From Candidatus Palibaumannia cicadellinicola (GTDB taxonomy: Bacteria; Pseudomonadota; Gammaproteobacteria; Enterobacterales; Enterobacteriaceae), in the NCBI RefSeq assembly GCF_000754265.1, contig NZ_CP008985.1, forward strand, positions 62,001-126,000: a stretch of 64,000 nt of DNA, written 5' to 3'. Position numbers and translations under genes: made by a program. This document shows, one piece after another, positions 1-11,518 of this stretch (within the stretch, counting starts at the first letter, position 1; the number at the start of each line of letters is the position of its first letter). The notes under the pieces were generated by a model, which did no database searches, was not told the origin of the DNA, and saw only the letters and a program-made list of their open reading frames with translations.

Positions 1-962
1 GTTTCGGTAATATCGTTAGTTTCTATTTGCCGCTTTACCTCTCTAATCTTTGTGCTAATGAATGCAGCTATTGTGGTTTCTCAATAAGTAATCGCATACG
101 GCGTAAAATTCTTGATGAACAGGAAATTATCGACGAATGTGAGGCGATTCGTGCCCAAAGTATCGACTCTCTACTGTTAGTAACCGGAGAACATAAAAAT
201 CAAGTAGGTATGAACTATTTTCGTCGTTGCGTACCGAAAGTACGCGACTACTTTAGTTCCCTGATTATGGAGGTTCAACCTCTTTTGCAACAGGAGTATA
301 CTGAATTAAAGATGCTTGGACTAGACGGTATACTAGTATACCAAGAAACTTATCATCTACCAACCTATCATCTTCATCATCTACGTGGTAAGAAGCGGGA
401 TTTCTTCTGGCGGTTAGAAACACCAGATCGTGTAGCACGCGCTGGAATAGATAAAATCGGTCTAGGAGCATTGATAGGGTTGTCGGAAGACTGGCGTACT
501 GATTGTTATATGTTAGCCCGCCATTTACTTTATCTGCGCAATAGCTATTGGCGTAGTAACTACTCTCTATCGTTTCCGCGGCTGCGTCCTTGCGCTGGCC
601 GCGGAGTCACGCCCTCATCTTTGATAAATGAAGCTCAATTATTGCAGATAATGTGTGCTTTTCGCCTACTAGCCCCTGAAGTTGAAATTTCTCTTTCTAC
701 CAGAGAATCGCCGTATTTCCGCGATAATGTTGTGCCCATCGTGGTAAATAGTGTGAGTGCAGGCTCTAAAACTCAACCTGGTGGTTATGCCCATGAAAAG
801 CAGGAGCTGGAGCAGTTTTTACCACACGATAATCGTTCTCTACAAGATGTAGCGCAAGCATTTATCCGCGCTGGCTTACAGCCTATATGGAAAGACGGAC
901 TGGAATGCTTATCTATTGATTCGCCAGCTGAGAAAAATCAAAGAATCAAATCTATGAAATAA
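1..962 (+). CDS. thiH: ThiH, 2-iminoacetate synthase, 5' end cut by window edge
   Basis: Radical-SAM tyrosine lyase that cleaves tyrosine to dehydroglycine (2-iminoacetate) and p-cresol, supplying the C2-N3 unit of the thiamine thiazole ring together with ThiG. The reading frame is open from base 3, and its first residues (FGNIVSFYLPLYLSNLC) match internal E. coli ThiH sequence. The gene therefore starts before the window, and the TTG at 27 is not its start. The radical-SAM cluster motif CANECSYC (CX3CX2C) is present, as are the conserved LLLVTGEH, ME-V-QPL and KTQPGGYA stretches. The C-terminus runs a few residues past the E. coli end. It converges on mreD. Thiamine synthesis fits a vitamin-provisioning symbiont. 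Identity is very secure. Confidence 0.96.
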   Translation, partial: FGNIVSFYLPLYLSNLCANECSYCGFSISNRIRRKILDEQEIIDECEAIRAQSIDSLLLVTGEHKNQVGMNYFRRCVPKVRDYFSSLIMEVQPLLQQEYTELKMLGLDGILVYQETYHLPTYHLHHLRGKKRDFFWRLETPDRVARAGIDKIGLGALIGLSEDWRTDCYMLARHLLYLRNSYWRSNYSLSFPRLRPCAGRGVTPSSLINEAQLLQIMCAFRLLAPEVEISLSTRESPYFRDNVVPIVVNSVSAGSKTQPGGYAHEKQELEQFLPHDNRSLQDVAQAFIRAGLQPIWKDGLECLSIDSPAEKNQRIKSMK

Positions 963-1026
963 TTTTCAAATCACTTTATAATTTTGCTGTTTACTAGTAA
1001 GAGAGCAGATCCGTGAGAAATATTTT

Positions 1027-1509
1027 TTATTGTACTTGGCGTCGTATTTTTCGCATGAGTAAAAAAAGCCAGGGCCACATTATGCCATCGACTAGACTGC
1101 TCCAAAATATTTCTGGTTTGAATAAAATATTCATAAAACAAAGAGATGTTATATATACAATAAATTTAGTTAATAATGATAGTATTGTGACAATAATAGC
1201 CTGTTGACAAAGGGTTATATTTCTGAATAACCTAAATTTTAATACCGCAAGATATGCGATAATACTAAGTGCTAGTGCATGTACACCTAGCGTCGAACCA
1301 ATCATTAAATCCATGATGAGTCCTAGTAAAAATCCTGTTCCTACATTCACACGATGTGGTAAGACCATCACCCAATAAATCAGTAACAAACTTAGCCAAG
1401 AAGGACAGAAGATATTAATGGGTGGCGGGCAAGGCATGATTTGTAGGATTATCGTGATAATAAAAGAGAACCAGATAATCCAGCCTCCGTAACGATGATA
1501 CCGATTCAT
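1027..1509 (-). CDS. mreD: MreD, rod-shape determining membrane protein
   Basis: Integral inner-membrane protein of the MreBCD elongation complex, which steers lateral peptidoglycan synthesis. The 160 residues match the family length (about 162). The protein is almost entirely hydrophobic with five or six predicted membrane segments, and it keeps the conserved LPHRVNVGTG, GSTLGVHALALSIIAYL and WPWLFLLMRKIR blocks. It lies last in the minus-strand mreB-mreC-mreD order, 29 bases after mreC, so it is probably co-transcribed. The rng/yhdE genes that follow in E. coli are missing; thiH converges instead. Confidence 0.96.
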   Translation of the reverse strand: MNRYHRYGGWIIWFSFIITIILQIMPCPPPINIFCPSWLSLLLIYWVMVLPHRVNVGTGFLLGLIMDLMIGSTLGVHALALSIIAYLAVLKFRLFRNITLCQQAIIVTILSLLTKFIVYITSLCFMNILFKPEIFWSSLVDGIMWPWLFLLMRKIRRQVQ

Positions 1510-1538
1510 TATTGCGTTTCAATCAACGTAGATGTAAT

Positions 1539-2504
1539 TCAATGTTCGTTCAAGTAGGTTAAGCTTTGACCCGTAGCTGACGCTGAATACTGCAGGCCCT
1601 TTGGCATCATCTGTATTAGCCGTTCTTTAGCGACACGACGTACCTCATCTGGTGGTAGCGGGACTTCAAGACGTAGACCCGCACCCCACAGTAAGAGTAG
1701 ATAACGTAAATGCTGCAACACGGCTGTAGGTCGCGCCTTAATTATAGTATGTGCATGCTGCGTATCTAGTTGAACCGACGATACAACAGCAACAGGATAA
1801 CCTTCTGGAAAGCGGCCTCCAAGACCTGAGGTAACTAGTACATCACCGACACGAATATCAGTATTACACGGTAGATGTTCAAGCTGTAGATCTACCGTGC
1901 ATCCATTACCCACGACAATTACCCGGATATCATTACGTAACACCTGAATTGGAAGCGCGTGGGAGGCATCACAAATTAGCAAGATACGACTAGTTAACTT
2001 ACTGGTAGCAATAACCTGCCCTACTACTCCTTGGTCGCTGATAACTGGCTGGCCGATATACACACCATTACCCCACCCTTTATCAATTACCACTTGATGA
2101 CGGTATGGATCAGTCCTGAGAGAAATCACTTTGGTAACCATTTTACGCTCATCTTGAAGCATCGGAGATACCAGTAGCTCACGTAGTTTACTATTTTCCT
2201 TTTTATACTCCCCGAGCAACAATTGCTCACTTTTTTTTAGCAGCAACTCTTGGCGCAAAGCACGATTTTCTAACTTTAGTTGAGCGTTAGTAGCCAAAAT
2301 TTGTGAGATATCATCTAGCATTTGGCGTGGTCGATGAGCAATCAAATAAAACTGACTGACTGCAGTATCCATGTAGGTACGAATATTCACAAAAGTCTCT
2401 AGCCTACTATCTACCATAATTATAATTATGGCAACTATCATGGCTAGCAATAGTCGCAGCAGCAGAGAATAGCTTCTGCTGAAAATTGGCTTTATAAACG
2501 ACAC
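1539..2504 (-). CDS. mreC: MreC, rod-shape determining protein
   Basis: Bitopic inner-membrane protein whose periplasmic domain links MreB/MreD to the peptidoglycan synthases. One N-terminal membrane segment (residues about 10-30) is followed by a coiled coil (around 60-100, ENRALRQELLLKKSE) and the beta-rich MreC domain with NDIRVIVVGNGC and VTSGLGGRFPEGYPVAVVSS. I place the start at the GTG at 2504: the sequence then begins VSFIKPIFSR, matching E. coli MKPIFSR, and a GAGG sits 5 bases upstream. A longer frame back to 2615 would overlap mreB and adds non-homologous residues. The protein (321 residues) lacks most of the Pro/Gln-rich C-terminal tail of E. coli MreC. Confidence 0.95.
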   Translation of the reverse strand: MSFIKPIFSRSYSLLLRLLLAMIVAIIIIMVDSRLETFVNIRTYMDTAVSQFYLIAHRPRQMLDDISQILATNAQLKLENRALRQELLLKKSEQLLLGEYKKENSKLRELLVSPMLQDERKMVTKVISLRTDPYRHQVVIDKGWGNGVYIGQPVISDQGVVGQVIATSKLTSRILLICDASHALPIQVLRNDIRVIVVGNGCTVDLQLEHLPCNTDIRVGDVLVTSGLGGRFPEGYPVAVVSSVQLDTQHAHTIIKARPTAVLQHLRYLLLLWGAGLRLEVPLPPDEVRRVAKERLIQMMPKGLQYSASATGQSLTYLNEH

Positions 2505-2577
2505 TTTGACCTCAATAAAAAAAGGAAGTACTATCTCGGACCTATTCTCCCTTATTTTTCTTTTAGTTTGAGGTAAG

Positions 2578-4050
<1,473 letters not shown>

Positions 4051-4503
4051 ATGGCTGAAAAGTTCCACATTTTGCTTCTGAATGGCCCTAACCTAAATCT
4101 GCTAGGTAACCGTGAAGTCAAAAAGTATGGCGGTACCACACTTAATGAGATAATCATAGATATGATTAATCTTGCTGCTAGCCTTGGAGCAAAACTAAGT
4201 CATTTTCAGTCCAATGCAGAGCATACGCTAATCCATCATATACATGAAGCTCGTGGCAAGAATGATTTTATCATTATTAATCCTGCCGCGTTTACCCATA
4301 CTAGCGTTGCCTTGCGTGATGCATTTTTAGCGGTAAATATTCCGTTTATCGAGATTCATCTCTCCAATATATATGCTCGTGAGCCTTTTAGACATTCTTC
4401 CTATCTGTCTGATATTGCGGTTGGCGTGATCTGTGGTTTCGGTGTTGATGGGTATCACTTTGCTTTAAAGACTGCGGTAAAACTTCTATCAAAATCTAAT
4501 TAA
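4051..4503 (+). CDS. aroQ: AroQ, type II 3-dehydroquinate dehydratase
   Basis: Third step of the shikimate pathway, 3-dehydroquinate to 3-dehydroshikimate, by the type II (trans-dehydration) enzyme, unrelated to E. coli AroD. The 150 residues match the family length. Motifs: NGPNLNLLG near the N-terminus, the lid with catalytic Arg and Tyr (NREVKKYGG), the [16 protein letters not shown] block, and EIHLSN...AREPFRH. The ATG at 4051 begins [10 protein letters not shown], like other AroQ proteins; an in-frame TTG at 4030 would add seven residues. It sits just upstream of accB, the order found in Yersinia and Haemophilus-type genomes, 21 bases away and probably co-transcribed. Confidence 0.95.
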   Translation: MAEKFHILLLNGPNLNLLGNREVKKYGGTTLNEIIIDMINLAASLGAKLSHFQSNAEHTLIHHIHEARGKNDFIIINPAAFTHTSVALRDAFLAVNIPFIEIHLSNIYAREPFRHSSYLSDIAVGVICGFGVDGYHFALKTAVKLLSKSN

Positions 4504-4524
4504 TTAGAGTATGGAACTTCACTT

Positions 4525-4977
4525 ATGGATATTCGTAAGATCAAGAAACTAATTGAACTGGTTGAAGAATCTAGCATTTCAGAGCTGAAAATATCTGAAG
4601 GTGAAGAATCGGTTCGTATCAGTCGTGCTACGGTACAATCTGCCTACCCAATGATACAGACTTATATCCCTACTTCCCAACCGCAGTCAGGGACTGTACA
4701 TGAAGCTGCTATCGAAACCGCTGCCGTACCTGCAACTATGAGTAGTCATATTGTGCGCTCACCAATGGTGGGGATTTTTTACCGTACTCCGAGTTCGGAC
4801 ACTAAAACTTTCATAGAAGTAGGTCAGAAAGTAAACGTCGGCGACACTCTATGCATAGTTGAAGCTATGAAAATAATGAATAGTATTCAATCCGATAAAG
4901 CCGGTGTGGTAAAAGCTATTTTACCAGATAACGGTCAACCGGTTGAATTTGATGAGCCACTAATTATCATCGAGTAA
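4525..4977 (+). CDS. accB: AccB, biotin carboxyl carrier protein
   Basis: Carrier subunit of acetyl-CoA carboxylase; biotin on a lysine shuttles carboxylate from AccC to the AccA/AccD transferase in the first committed step of fatty acid synthesis. N-terminal segment [16 protein letters not shown], a flexible Pro/Ala linker (about 45-75) and a C-terminal biotinyl domain with EAMKIMN, biotin site Lys116. The protruding thumb ([16 protein letters not shown]) typical of E. coli BCCP is present. Length 150 against 156 in E. coli. It lies 11 bases before accC, the usual accBC operon. It requires biotin, so BirA must be encoded elsewhere. Confidence 0.97.
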   Translation: MDIRKIKKLIELVEESSISELKISEGEESVRISRATVQSAYPMIQTYIPTSQPQSGTVHEAAIETAAVPATMSSHIVRSPMVGIFYRTPSSDTKTFIEVGQKVNVGDTLCIVEAMKIMNSIQSDKAGVVKAILPDNGQPVEFDEPLIIIE

Positions 4978-4988
4978 CGAGGCGTCAA

Positions 4989-6338
4989 ATGTTAGAAAAA
5001 ATTGTCATCGCAAATCGCGGTGAAATTGCGCTGCGTATCCTTCGTGCATGTAAAGAACTAAACATTAAAACCGTAGCTGTGCACTCTACCGCCGACCGTG
5101 ATCTCAAACATGTACTTTTAGCAGATGAAACGATATGCATCGGCCCTCCGCCCTCTATGAAAAGTTATCTAAATATTCCTGCCATAATTTCTGCCGCGGA
5201 AATTACCGGATCTACTGCTATTCATCCAGGGTATGGATTCCTGTCCGAGAACGCTGATTTTGCGGAGCAAGTTGAGCGTTCAGGATTTATTTTTATCGGT
5301 CCTAAAGCAGAGACTATTCGTCTGATGGGAGATAAAGTCTCTGCCATCAAAACAATGAAACAAACAGGTATACCATGTATACCTGGCTCAGATGGACCAG
5401 TTAGCGAAGATATGCAAAAAAACCACACTATTGCTAATCTTATCGGCTATCCAATAATTATTAAAGCTTCCGAAGGCGGTGGTGGACGCGGTATGCGTGT
5501 TGTGTGCAATTCGAAAGATCTAGAGTATTCGATCCGAATTACTCGCGCGGAGGCTAAAGCCATGTTTAGTAACGATATAGTCTATATGGAGAAGTATCTA
5601 GAGAATCCTCGCCATATCGAGATTCAGGTTTTAGCTGACAACCAAGGCAACGCTATCTATTTGGGGGAGCGTGATTGCTCAATGCAACGCCGACACCAGA
5701 AAGTTTTAGAAGAAGCGCCGGCGCCGGGTATAACTGATGAGTTACGTCGTAATATCGGAGAACGTTGTGCTAAGGCTTGTGTTGAAATAGGCTATCGTGG
5801 GGCTGGCACTTTCGAATTTCTATATGAAAAAGGCGAGTTCTTCTTTATCGAAATGAACACTCGTATCCAGGTTGAGCATCCAGTTACTGAAATGATCACT
5901 GGTATAGATATTATTAAAAAACAGTTATTAATTGCATCAGGCCAACCACTGTCCATCACTCAAGATAAGATCAAAATATCTGGCCATGCAGTTGAGTGCC
6001 GTATTAATGCAGAAGATCCCAATACTTTCCTGCCTAGTCCTGGCAAGATCACTCGTTTTCATGCTCCAAGCGGTTTCGGCGTTCGCTGGGAGTCACATAT
6101 TTATACGAGTTACTCAGTACCGCCGTATTATGACTCTATGATTGGTAAACTGATTTGTTTTGGTGAGAACCGTAATGTCGCTATTTCACGTATGAAAAAT
6201 GCACTTACAGAATTAATTATCGATAATATTAAAACTAATATCGATCTCCAGCTTCAAATAATAAATGATGAGAACTTCCAGAACGGTGGCACTAATATCC
6301 ACTATTTAGAACAAAAGTTAGGTATACATAAAACTTAA
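4989..6338 (+). CDS. accC: AccC, biotin carboxylase
   Basis: ATP-dependent carboxylation of biotin on AccB. Full-length at 449 residues. It begins [20 protein letters not shown] and contains the ATP-grasp glycine loop (EGGGGRGMR), [13 protein letters not shown], and the catalytic [17 protein letters not shown] region. Second gene of the aroQ-accB-accC run. In E. coli accC is followed by yhdT, panF, prmA, dusB and fis; here only fis survives downstream, after about 200 bases with a small tandem repeat. Confidence 0.98.
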   Translation: MLEKIVIANRGEIALRILRACKELNIKTVAVHSTADRDLKHVLLADETICIGPPPSMKSYLNIPAIISAAEITGSTAIHPGYGFLSENADFAEQVERSGFIFIGPKAETIRLMGDKVSAIKTMKQTGIPCIPGSDGPVSEDMQKNHTIANLIGYPIIIKASEGGGGRGMRVVCNSKDLEYSIRITRAEAKAMFSNDIVYMEKYLENPRHIEIQVLADNQGNAIYLGERDCSMQRRHQKVLEEAPAPGITDELRRNIGERCAKACVEIGYRGAGTFEFLYEKGEFFFIEMNTRIQVEHPVTEMITGIDIIKKQLLIASGQPLSITQDKIKISGHAVECRINAEDPNTFLPSPGKITRFHAPSGFGVRWESHIYTSYSVPPYYDSMIGKLICFGENRNVAISRMKNALTELIIDNIKTNIDLQLQIINDENFQNGGTNIHYLEQKLGIHKT

Positions 6339-6343
6339 TATAC

Positions 6344-6377
6344 TATGGTATTGTACCAAATATGGTATTGTACCAAA
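6344..6377. repeat. 17-bp perfect tandem duplication after accC
   Basis: Two identical head-to-tail copies of TATGGTATTGTACCAAA at 6344-6360 and 6361-6377, starting five bases after the accC stop. Each copy holds a GGTA...TACC inverted repeat (GGTATTGTACC), so the RNA could form small hairpins. It is probably a replication-slippage product. No T-run follows, so I do not call it a terminator. Confidence 0.9.
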
Positions 6378-6543
6378 TATTGAGTTTTCTTCTCGGAATA
6401 AAATGCGTAAGATATCTACTCTTGCGGAGAAAAGAGATTCTTAATGTTTTCTGTGCACATTCAATACTATACCTTTGTACATATCGGTAAGTTACATACC
6501 TAAATATGGGTGAAGAAATTATTTGGTTAAGGCTGACATAATT

Positions 6544-6840
6544 ATGTTAGAACAACGTGTTAATTCTGATGTACTAATTGTTTCTACCATTAATGCGCAA
6601 GATAAGGTTACACAAAAACCTCTACGTAACTCAGTTAAACAAGCATTAAAAAACTATTTTGTTCTCCTGAATGGTCAGGATATTAAAAACTTATATGAAT
6701 TGGTGTTAGCCGAAATAGAGCAACCACTCTTAGATATGGTCATGCAATATACTCGAGGAAACCAGACCCGCGCTGCTCTAATAATGGGTATTAACCGTGG
6801 CACACTACGTAAGAAATTAAAAAAGTATGGTATGAATTAA
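6544..6840 (+). CDS. fis: Fis, nucleoid-associated DNA-binding protein
   Basis: Homodimeric DNA-bending protein that activates rRNA/tRNA promoters and shapes the nucleoid. From the ATG at 6544 it is 98 residues, exactly the E. coli length, beginning MLEQRVNSD. The C-terminal helix-turn-helix ([27 protein letters not shown]) is almost unchanged. An upstream in-frame start would add seven non-homologous residues. In E. coli fis is the second gene after dusB; dusB is missing here, so fis must use a promoter in the 6378-6543 interval. Retention of a global regulator in a reduced genome, next to a tRNA promoter with a GC-rich discriminator elsewhere in the window, suggests stable-RNA control persists. 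Confidence 0.97.
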   Translation: MLEQRVNSDVLIVSTINAQDKVTQKPLRNSVKQALKNYFVLLNGQDIKNLYELVLAEIEQPLLDMVMQYTRGNQTRAALIMGINRGTLRKKLKKYGMN

Positions 6841-6864
6841 TAATTTTTTTGATTGACTTTACTA

Positions 6865-6901
6865 GTTACGGCAATAGTAATGTATTTACTGTTGCCGTAA
6901 C
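6865..6901. terminator. 16-bp hairpin between convergent fis and marC
   Basis: Inverted repeat GTTACGGCAATAGTAA (6865-6880), 5-base loop, and TTACTGTTGCCGTAAC (6886-6901). All 16 positions pair, one as G-U. Its place between two converging genes suggests a bidirectional transcription end. A uridine run does not follow directly on either strand, so it may act as an RNA 3'-end stabiliser rather than a strict intrinsic terminator. Confidence 0.6.
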
Positions 6902-6911
6902 AACTAGCTTA

Positions 6912-7562
6912 TTACTCTTGGACTAGTACTTCTAACATACCATTAATAATAAATTGTACACCCATACACACTAGTAAGAATCCCATTAGTTGTGAGATTA
7001 CCTTAATTCCATTAGCGCCGATAAAACGCATGATTGCGCCTGAGCTACGCAGTACTCCCCAGACTATCAAGCTAACGGTGAGAAACACCAAAATAGGCGC
7101 AATCTTAGTTATCCAAGGTGCAAAATAAACACCCTCTTTAATCGTAGAGACCCAACTAATAATCATAGCGATAGTACCTGGCCCTGTTGTGCTTGGCATG
7201 GCGAGCGGTACAAAAGCTATATTAACGTTTTTTATCTTGTCTTTGGTCTGGTTTTCTATTTCGTTAGTCTGCTCTAGATCTGGAAATAACATGCGAAATC
7301 CAATAAATGAGACAATCAGACCACCAGCAATACGCAAACCTTGGAGAGAAATTCCAAAAGTTTTCATGACTAGGGTTCCAGCATAAAATACCACTATCAT
7401 GATGATAAAGACATAAAAAGATGTCAGTAGCGACTGCTGGTTACGCTCCTCAGGAGTCATATTTTTACTGAGGCTCAAAAATAGTGCTAGGGTAGTAAGG
7501 GGGTTTGCGAGAGGTAATAGAGCCATCAGGCCCAGGCCAATAGCCTTAAAGAGTTCTAACAT
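6912..7562 (-). CDS. marC: MarC family inner-membrane protein
   Basis: Six-helix inner-membrane protein of the MarC (UPF0056) family; its physiological role is not established. The sequence follows E. coli MarC closely: [12 protein letters not shown] start, [50 protein letters not shown] and [21 protein letters not shown]. The start is the ATG at 7562 (216 residues, E. coli 221), with AGGAG about 11 bases upstream; a longer frame to 7649 has 29 unrelated residues. It converges on fis. The product is recognised by family only, and the substrate is unknown. Confidence 0.92.
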   Translation of the reverse strand: MLELFKAIGLGLMALLPLANPLTTLALFLSLSKNMTPEERNQQSLLTSFYVFIIMIVVFYAGTLVMKTFGISLQGLRIAGGLIVSFIGFRMLFPDLEQTNEIENQTKDKIKNVNIAFVPLAMPSTTGPGTIAMIISWVSTIKEGVYFAPWITKIAPILVFLTVSLIVWGVLRSSGAIMRFIGANGIKVISQLMGFLLVCMGVQFIINGMLEVLVQE

Positions 7563-7892
7563 AGGTAATTTTTCTCCTAGTAAACTAGTAAATCTGGTGG
7601 CATATTCGATAGAATATCGTACAAAAATAAGAAGCGCCGGCCCTATCATTTAGAGCGTTACCTGCTACAACTACTTTGAATATCTATTCATTATTAAATG
7701 TACTGCCTACGACCGTAAATGCCAATCATTATACTTTATAGGTACTATTAATAAAAAGATTCTATTAATAAATTCTAGTGAACAGCAATATTTATTACGG
7801 TTTAAGTCAGTTAATAAGTTATTTCTTCAAATGAAGGGCGTTTATTCAGCTGGTTTGATTTTGTTTTAATCTTTATATAAGGAGTAAAAACA
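7563..7892. other. Intergenic gap before prlC
   Basis: About 330 AT-rich bases between the divergent marC and the prlC leader frame. No coding remnant or RNA gene recognised. It should hold promoters for both sides. I looked for a heat-shock (sigma-32) promoter, because prlC is heat-inducible in E. coli, and did not find a convincing one by eye. Confidence 0.4.
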
Positions 7893-7949
7893 GTGCATTA
7901 TTTGAATTATGGTTATGAACGAATGATCATCTGGAACGTACTACTATGA
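7893..7949 (+). CDS. Possible 18-residue leader peptide coupled to prlC
   Basis: A short frame beginning with GTG at 7893, preceded by a full AAGGAG 8 bases upstream (7879-7884), encodes MHYLNYGYERMIIWNVLL. Its TGA overlaps the prlC ATG as ATGA (7946-7949). By contrast prlC itself has only a weak GGA 10 bases before its ATG. This arrangement is what translational coupling looks like. The peptide resembles nothing I know, is rich in Tyr/Ile/Leu, and could be chance or the remnant of a lost upstream gene. Treat as hypothetical. Confidence 0.35.
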   Translation: MHYLNYGYERMIIWNVLL

Positions 7950-9997
7950 AAAATGCTTTGCTTACCCCTTTTTTCTTACCTCCTTTTTCCGCGATCCATC
8001 CTGAGGATATTATGCCGGCTGTCCAAGCAGCATTGAACCATTGTCGTCAAACCGTTGAAAAGGTAGTAGCCTATTCAGGTGCATTTAACTGGGATAATCT
8101 TTGTCAGATACTAGCAGATGCGGATGACGATTTAAGCCGTATTTGGTCACCAGTCAATCATCTAAATGCAGTACAGAATAGTGCACAACTACGCGCTGTC
8201 TATGAACAAATTCTGCCACTATTATCAGAGTACAGTACCTGGGTGGGGCAACATAAAGGGTTGTACAATGCCTATTATAATCTGCGTCATAGCGATGATT
8301 ATAATCAGCTAAGCATAGCGCAGAAAAAAGCTATAGATAATACATTACGCTCTTTCGAACTTTCCGGAATTAACTTGACTACAGAAAAACAGCAGCGCTA
8401 CGGACATATTGTCGCCAGGTTGTCTGAGTTAGAGTCAGCTTACAGCAATAATGTACTAGACTCCACAACCGGATGGAGTAAATTGATCACCGATGAACAT
8501 ACGTTATCTGGAATACCAGATAGTACGCGAATGGCTGCACGCGCCAATGCCGAGACCCACGAGCAGGAAGGGTGGTTACTTACGTTAAATCTTCCTAGCT
8601 ATCTATCTGTTCTAACCTACTGTGATAATAGTATCTTACGTAAAGAATTATACCGAGCTTACAATACTCGTGCCTCAGATCAAGGACCAAATGCAGGTAA
8701 ATGGGATAACGGACCTATTATGAGTGAAATACTAGCGTTACGCCATGAACTAGCGCAAATTCTGGGATTCAACAGCTACGCAGAAAAATCTTTGGTCACT
8801 AAAATGGCACGTGAACCTCAACAAGTACTCGATTTTCTGAACGATCTTGCTAAGCGCGCTCGACCGCAGGGAGAGCAAGAACTTGCGCAGCTACGTACTT
8901 TCGCAAAAATGCATTTTGATCATGATACGCTAGAGCCTTGGGATATCGCTTATTACAGTGAAAAACAAAAAGAGTCTCTATTTTCTATCAACGATGAACA
9001 GTTGCGTCCTTATTTTCCAGAACCGCAGGTTCTCAGCGGTATGTTTGAGGTCGTGAAACGTATTTATGGTATCACTACGGTAGAGCGTAATGATGTCAAT
9101 ACCTGGCATTCAGATGTTCGTTTTTTTGACTTATTTGATGAGCTAGGCGAATGGCGTGGCAGTTTCTATTTAGACTTATATACCCGCAACAATAAACGTG
9201 ACGGTGCTTGGATGGATGAATGTGTAGGTATGATGCGTAAAGTAGATGGTACCTTACAAAAGCCTGTTGCTTATTTGACCTGCAACTTTAATCTTCCGGT
9301 GAGCGGAAAACCAGCACTATTTACCCACAACGAAGTTACCACATTATTCCATGAATTTGGTCATGGTTTACATCATATGCTAACTCGTATAGATACCCCA
9401 GGAGTAGCTGGTATTAATGGTGTTCCATGGGATGCGGTAGAGCTGCCAAGTCAGTTTATGGAAAACTTCTGTTGGCAACCTGAGGCGCTAGAGTTAATTT
9501 CCGGCCACTATGAAACCGGTAAACCACTACCAATAGAATTGCTGAATAATCTGCTAGACGTAAAGCACTACCAAGCTGCATTATTTATTTTACGCCAAGT
9601 AGAATTCGGCCTTTTCGATTTCTGCATGCATTACCAGTACAATCATCAGCAAGGAGCGCAAGTATTGGAAATACTGAAAAAAGTTAAAGCACAGGTCGCA
9701 GTTGTTCCTAGCGTTGAATGGGTACGTTTTCCCCATGCTTTTAGTCATATATTTTCTGGCGGTTATGCTGCCGGCTATTACAGCTATTTATGGGCTGATG
9801 TACTAGCTGCCGATGCATGGTCGCGCTTAGAAGAGGAGGGTATTTTCAACAGAAAAACCGGCGATTCATTTCTAGATAATATCCTTTCACGTGGCGGATC
9901 TGAAGATCCAATAGTATTATTTACACGTTTCCGCGGACGCAAACCACAGTTAGATGCTATGCTACGCCACTACGGTATCCGAGATATTAGTAAGTAA
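7946..9997 (+). CDS. prlC: PrlC, oligopeptidase A (M3 zinc peptidase)
   Basis: Cytosolic zinc metallopeptidase that degrades short peptides, including released signal peptides. At 683 residues it is full-length (E. coli 680) and colinear. Zinc motif HEFGH at residues 469-473, with the downstream third-ligand Glu in the ELPSQFMENF segment. NAGKWDN and DNILSRGGSE blocks are intact. The start could be translationally coupled to the short frame at 7893-7949. It converges on pitA, as in E. coli, where rsmJ, dtpB, uspA and uspB lie between; all four are gone here. Confidence 0.97.
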   Translation: MKNALLTPFFLPPFSAIHPEDIMPAVQAALNHCRQTVEKVVAYSGAFNWDNLCQILADADDDLSRIWSPVNHLNAVQNSAQLRAVYEQILPLLSEYSTWVGQHKGLYNAYYNLRHSDDYNQLSIAQKKAIDNTLRSFELSGINLTTEKQQRYGHIVARLSELESAYSNNVLDSTTGWSKLITDEHTLSGIPDSTRMAARANAETHEQEGWLLTLNLPSYLSVLTYCDNSILRKELYRAYNTRASDQGPNAGKWDNGPIMSEILALRHELAQILGFNSYAEKSLVTKMAREPQQVLDFLNDLAKRARPQGEQELAQLRTFAKMHFDHDTLEPWDIAYYSEKQKESLFSINDEQLRPYFPEPQVLSGMFEVVKRIYGITTVERNDVNTWHSDVRFFDLFDELGEWRGSFYLDLYTRNNKRDGAWMDECVGMMRKVDGTLQKPVAYLTCNFNLPVSGKPALFTHNEVTTLFHEFGHGLHHMLTRIDTPGVAGINGVPWDAVELPSQFMENFCWQPEALELISGHYETGKPLPIELLNNLLDVKHYQAALFILRQVEFGLFDFCMHYQYNHQQGAQVLEILKKVKAQVAVVPSVEWVRFPHAFSHIFSGGYAAGYYSYLWADVLAADAWSRLEEEGIFNRKTGDSFLDNILSRGGSEDPIVLFTRFRGRKPQLDAMLRHYGIRDISK

Positions 9998-10003
9998 TAC
10001 TAT

Positions 10004-11518
10004 TTAAATTAATTTAAGTGCCAGCCAGTATAACCCCCCTGCCAGCACAATAGCTACTGGCAGGGTTAAAATCCAAGCCATCAAAATATTTTTTACTGTT
10101 TTACCCTGTATACCACCACCGTCAACCAGCATAGTACCTGTCACAGCTGACGAAAGCACGTGAGTAGTAGACACCGGCATGCCGGTATAGCTAGCGATAC
10201 CTATGAATAACGCTGCGGTCATCTGCGCCGAAAGACCTTGCGCATAGGTCATCTCTTTTTTGCCTATTTTTTCACCGATAGTGGTCGCGACCCTTTGCCA
10301 ACCTACCATCGTACCTAGCGCCAGTGCTAGTGCTATGATTACAATAATCCATAGAGGTGCATACTCGACCGTGTACAATAGATCTTGTTGTAGATTATTT
10401 AAGAACAGTTTATCAGTAGCTGGCGTTTCTGGAAATTTCGTAACTTTGTCAGCAATATCGGCGAGGCACATAAGTAAACGACGTAGGTGTGAGCGCTGCT
10501 CTGGACTCAACTCGTCGTAACTATTGAGATTATTCAGTAGCAGCGAAGCACGATGTATCGGAATAAATGCCTGTGAAAGCTCACAGTGTAATTCTTGTCG
10601 TATAGGTTTTTCGCTCTGACTCCAACTCCAAACCTTGTGGTTAGTTTGTAACGTTAAAAAGGGATTTACGACACTAAAAGTGCATTGATGCTGCGTATAG
10701 TACTGCTGTAAGTGATTAACAGCATCACGGGTACGGCTGATATCATAACCGCTGGCATTCATATTGACGACAAAGCCCGCCGGCGCTACACCTATTAGTA
10801 CTAGCATAATCAGGCCGATGCCTTTTTGACCATCATTAGCACCATGCGAAAAACTGACGCCGGCAACAGAGAAGATAAGTGCGATGCGAGTCCAGAATGG
10901 CGGCTTACGTTTTCCATCTTTTTTTTCTCGTTCGTTGGGCGTCATATGAATACGACGGCGCTTTTTAGTATTACTCCAATAGTAGCGTAGAAAAAAAACC
11001 ATAGCACCGGCTAGCACCAAACCTACTAGAGGAGAAATGACTAACGATAGGAATATTTCAATCAGCTTAGGAATATTAAGAGCCTGTACTACTGAACTAT
11101 TAATAATCAGCGCGTTTGTTAACCCTATGCCGATTATTGCACCGATAAGAGTATGGAAACTCGAGGCAGGTAAACCAAAATACCAGGTACCTAAATTCCA
11201 AAGAATCGCTGCCAATAGCATAGAAAACATCATAGCTAGCCCCTGTGCCGAACTAACATTAAGGAGTAGATCAATCGGTAATAGATGAACAATGGTATAA
11301 GCCACACTCAGACCACCCATCAGTACACCAAGAAAGTTGAACAAACCAGACATCGCAACTGCTAATTGAGAACGCAAGGCTCTAGTATAAATAACAGTTG
11401 CTACGGCATTCGCAGTATCATGAAAGCCATTAATCGCCTCATAAAGTAAGATAAAAAATAATGCACAAATTAACATTGTACCGGTATGGAAATCCATGCC
11501 GTCGAACAAATGTAGCAT
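10004..11518 (-). CDS. pitA: PitA, low-affinity phosphate transporter
   Basis: Proton-coupled inorganic phosphate (metal-phosphate) symporter of the PiT family, inner membrane. The two family repeats are visible: [19 protein letters not shown] near the N-terminus and a C-terminal half with [17 protein letters not shown]. The central hydrophilic loop ([16 protein letters not shown], then the [13 protein letters not shown] signature) is kept. From the ATG at 11518 it begins MLHLFDGMD, like E. coli MLHLFAGLD; an upstream ATG at 11545 adds nine residues. Neither has a clear ribosome site. The loop after [13 protein letters not shown] is less conserved. It probably supplies phosphate to the cell and to Ppk. 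Confidence 0.95.
   Translation of the reverse strand: MLHLFDGMDFHTGTMLICALFFILLYEAINGFHDTANAVATVIYTRALRSQLAVAMSGLFNFLGVLMGGLSVAYTIVHLLPIDLLLNVSSAQGLAMMFSMLLAAILWNLGTWYFGLPASSFHTLIGAIIGIGLTNALIINSSVVQALNIPKLIEIFLSLVISPLVGLVLAGAMVFFLRYYWSNTKKRRRIHMTPNEREKKDGKRKPPFWTRIALIFSVAGVSFSHGANDGQKGIGLIMLVLIGVAPAGFVVNMNASGYDISRTRDAVNHLQQYYTQHQCTFSVVNPFLTLQTNHKVWSWSQSEKPIRQELHCELSQAFIPIHRASLLLNNLNSYDELSPEQRSHLRRLLMCLADIADKVTKFPETPATDKLFLNNLQQDLLYTVEYAPLWIIVIIALALALGTMVGWQRVATTIGEKIGKKEMTYAQGLSAQMTAALFIGIASYTGMPVSTTHVLSSAVTGTMLVDGGGIQGKTVKNILMAWILTLPVAIVLAGGLYWLALKLI

Noticed and set aside
1013-1207. 64-codon plus-strand frame within mreD
   Set aside because: Antisense to mreD, whose full-length homology is clear; no ribosome site or family match.
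6378-6543. dusB remnant upstream of fis
   Set aside because: No recognisable DusB C-terminal sequence; the interval is too short and AT-rich.
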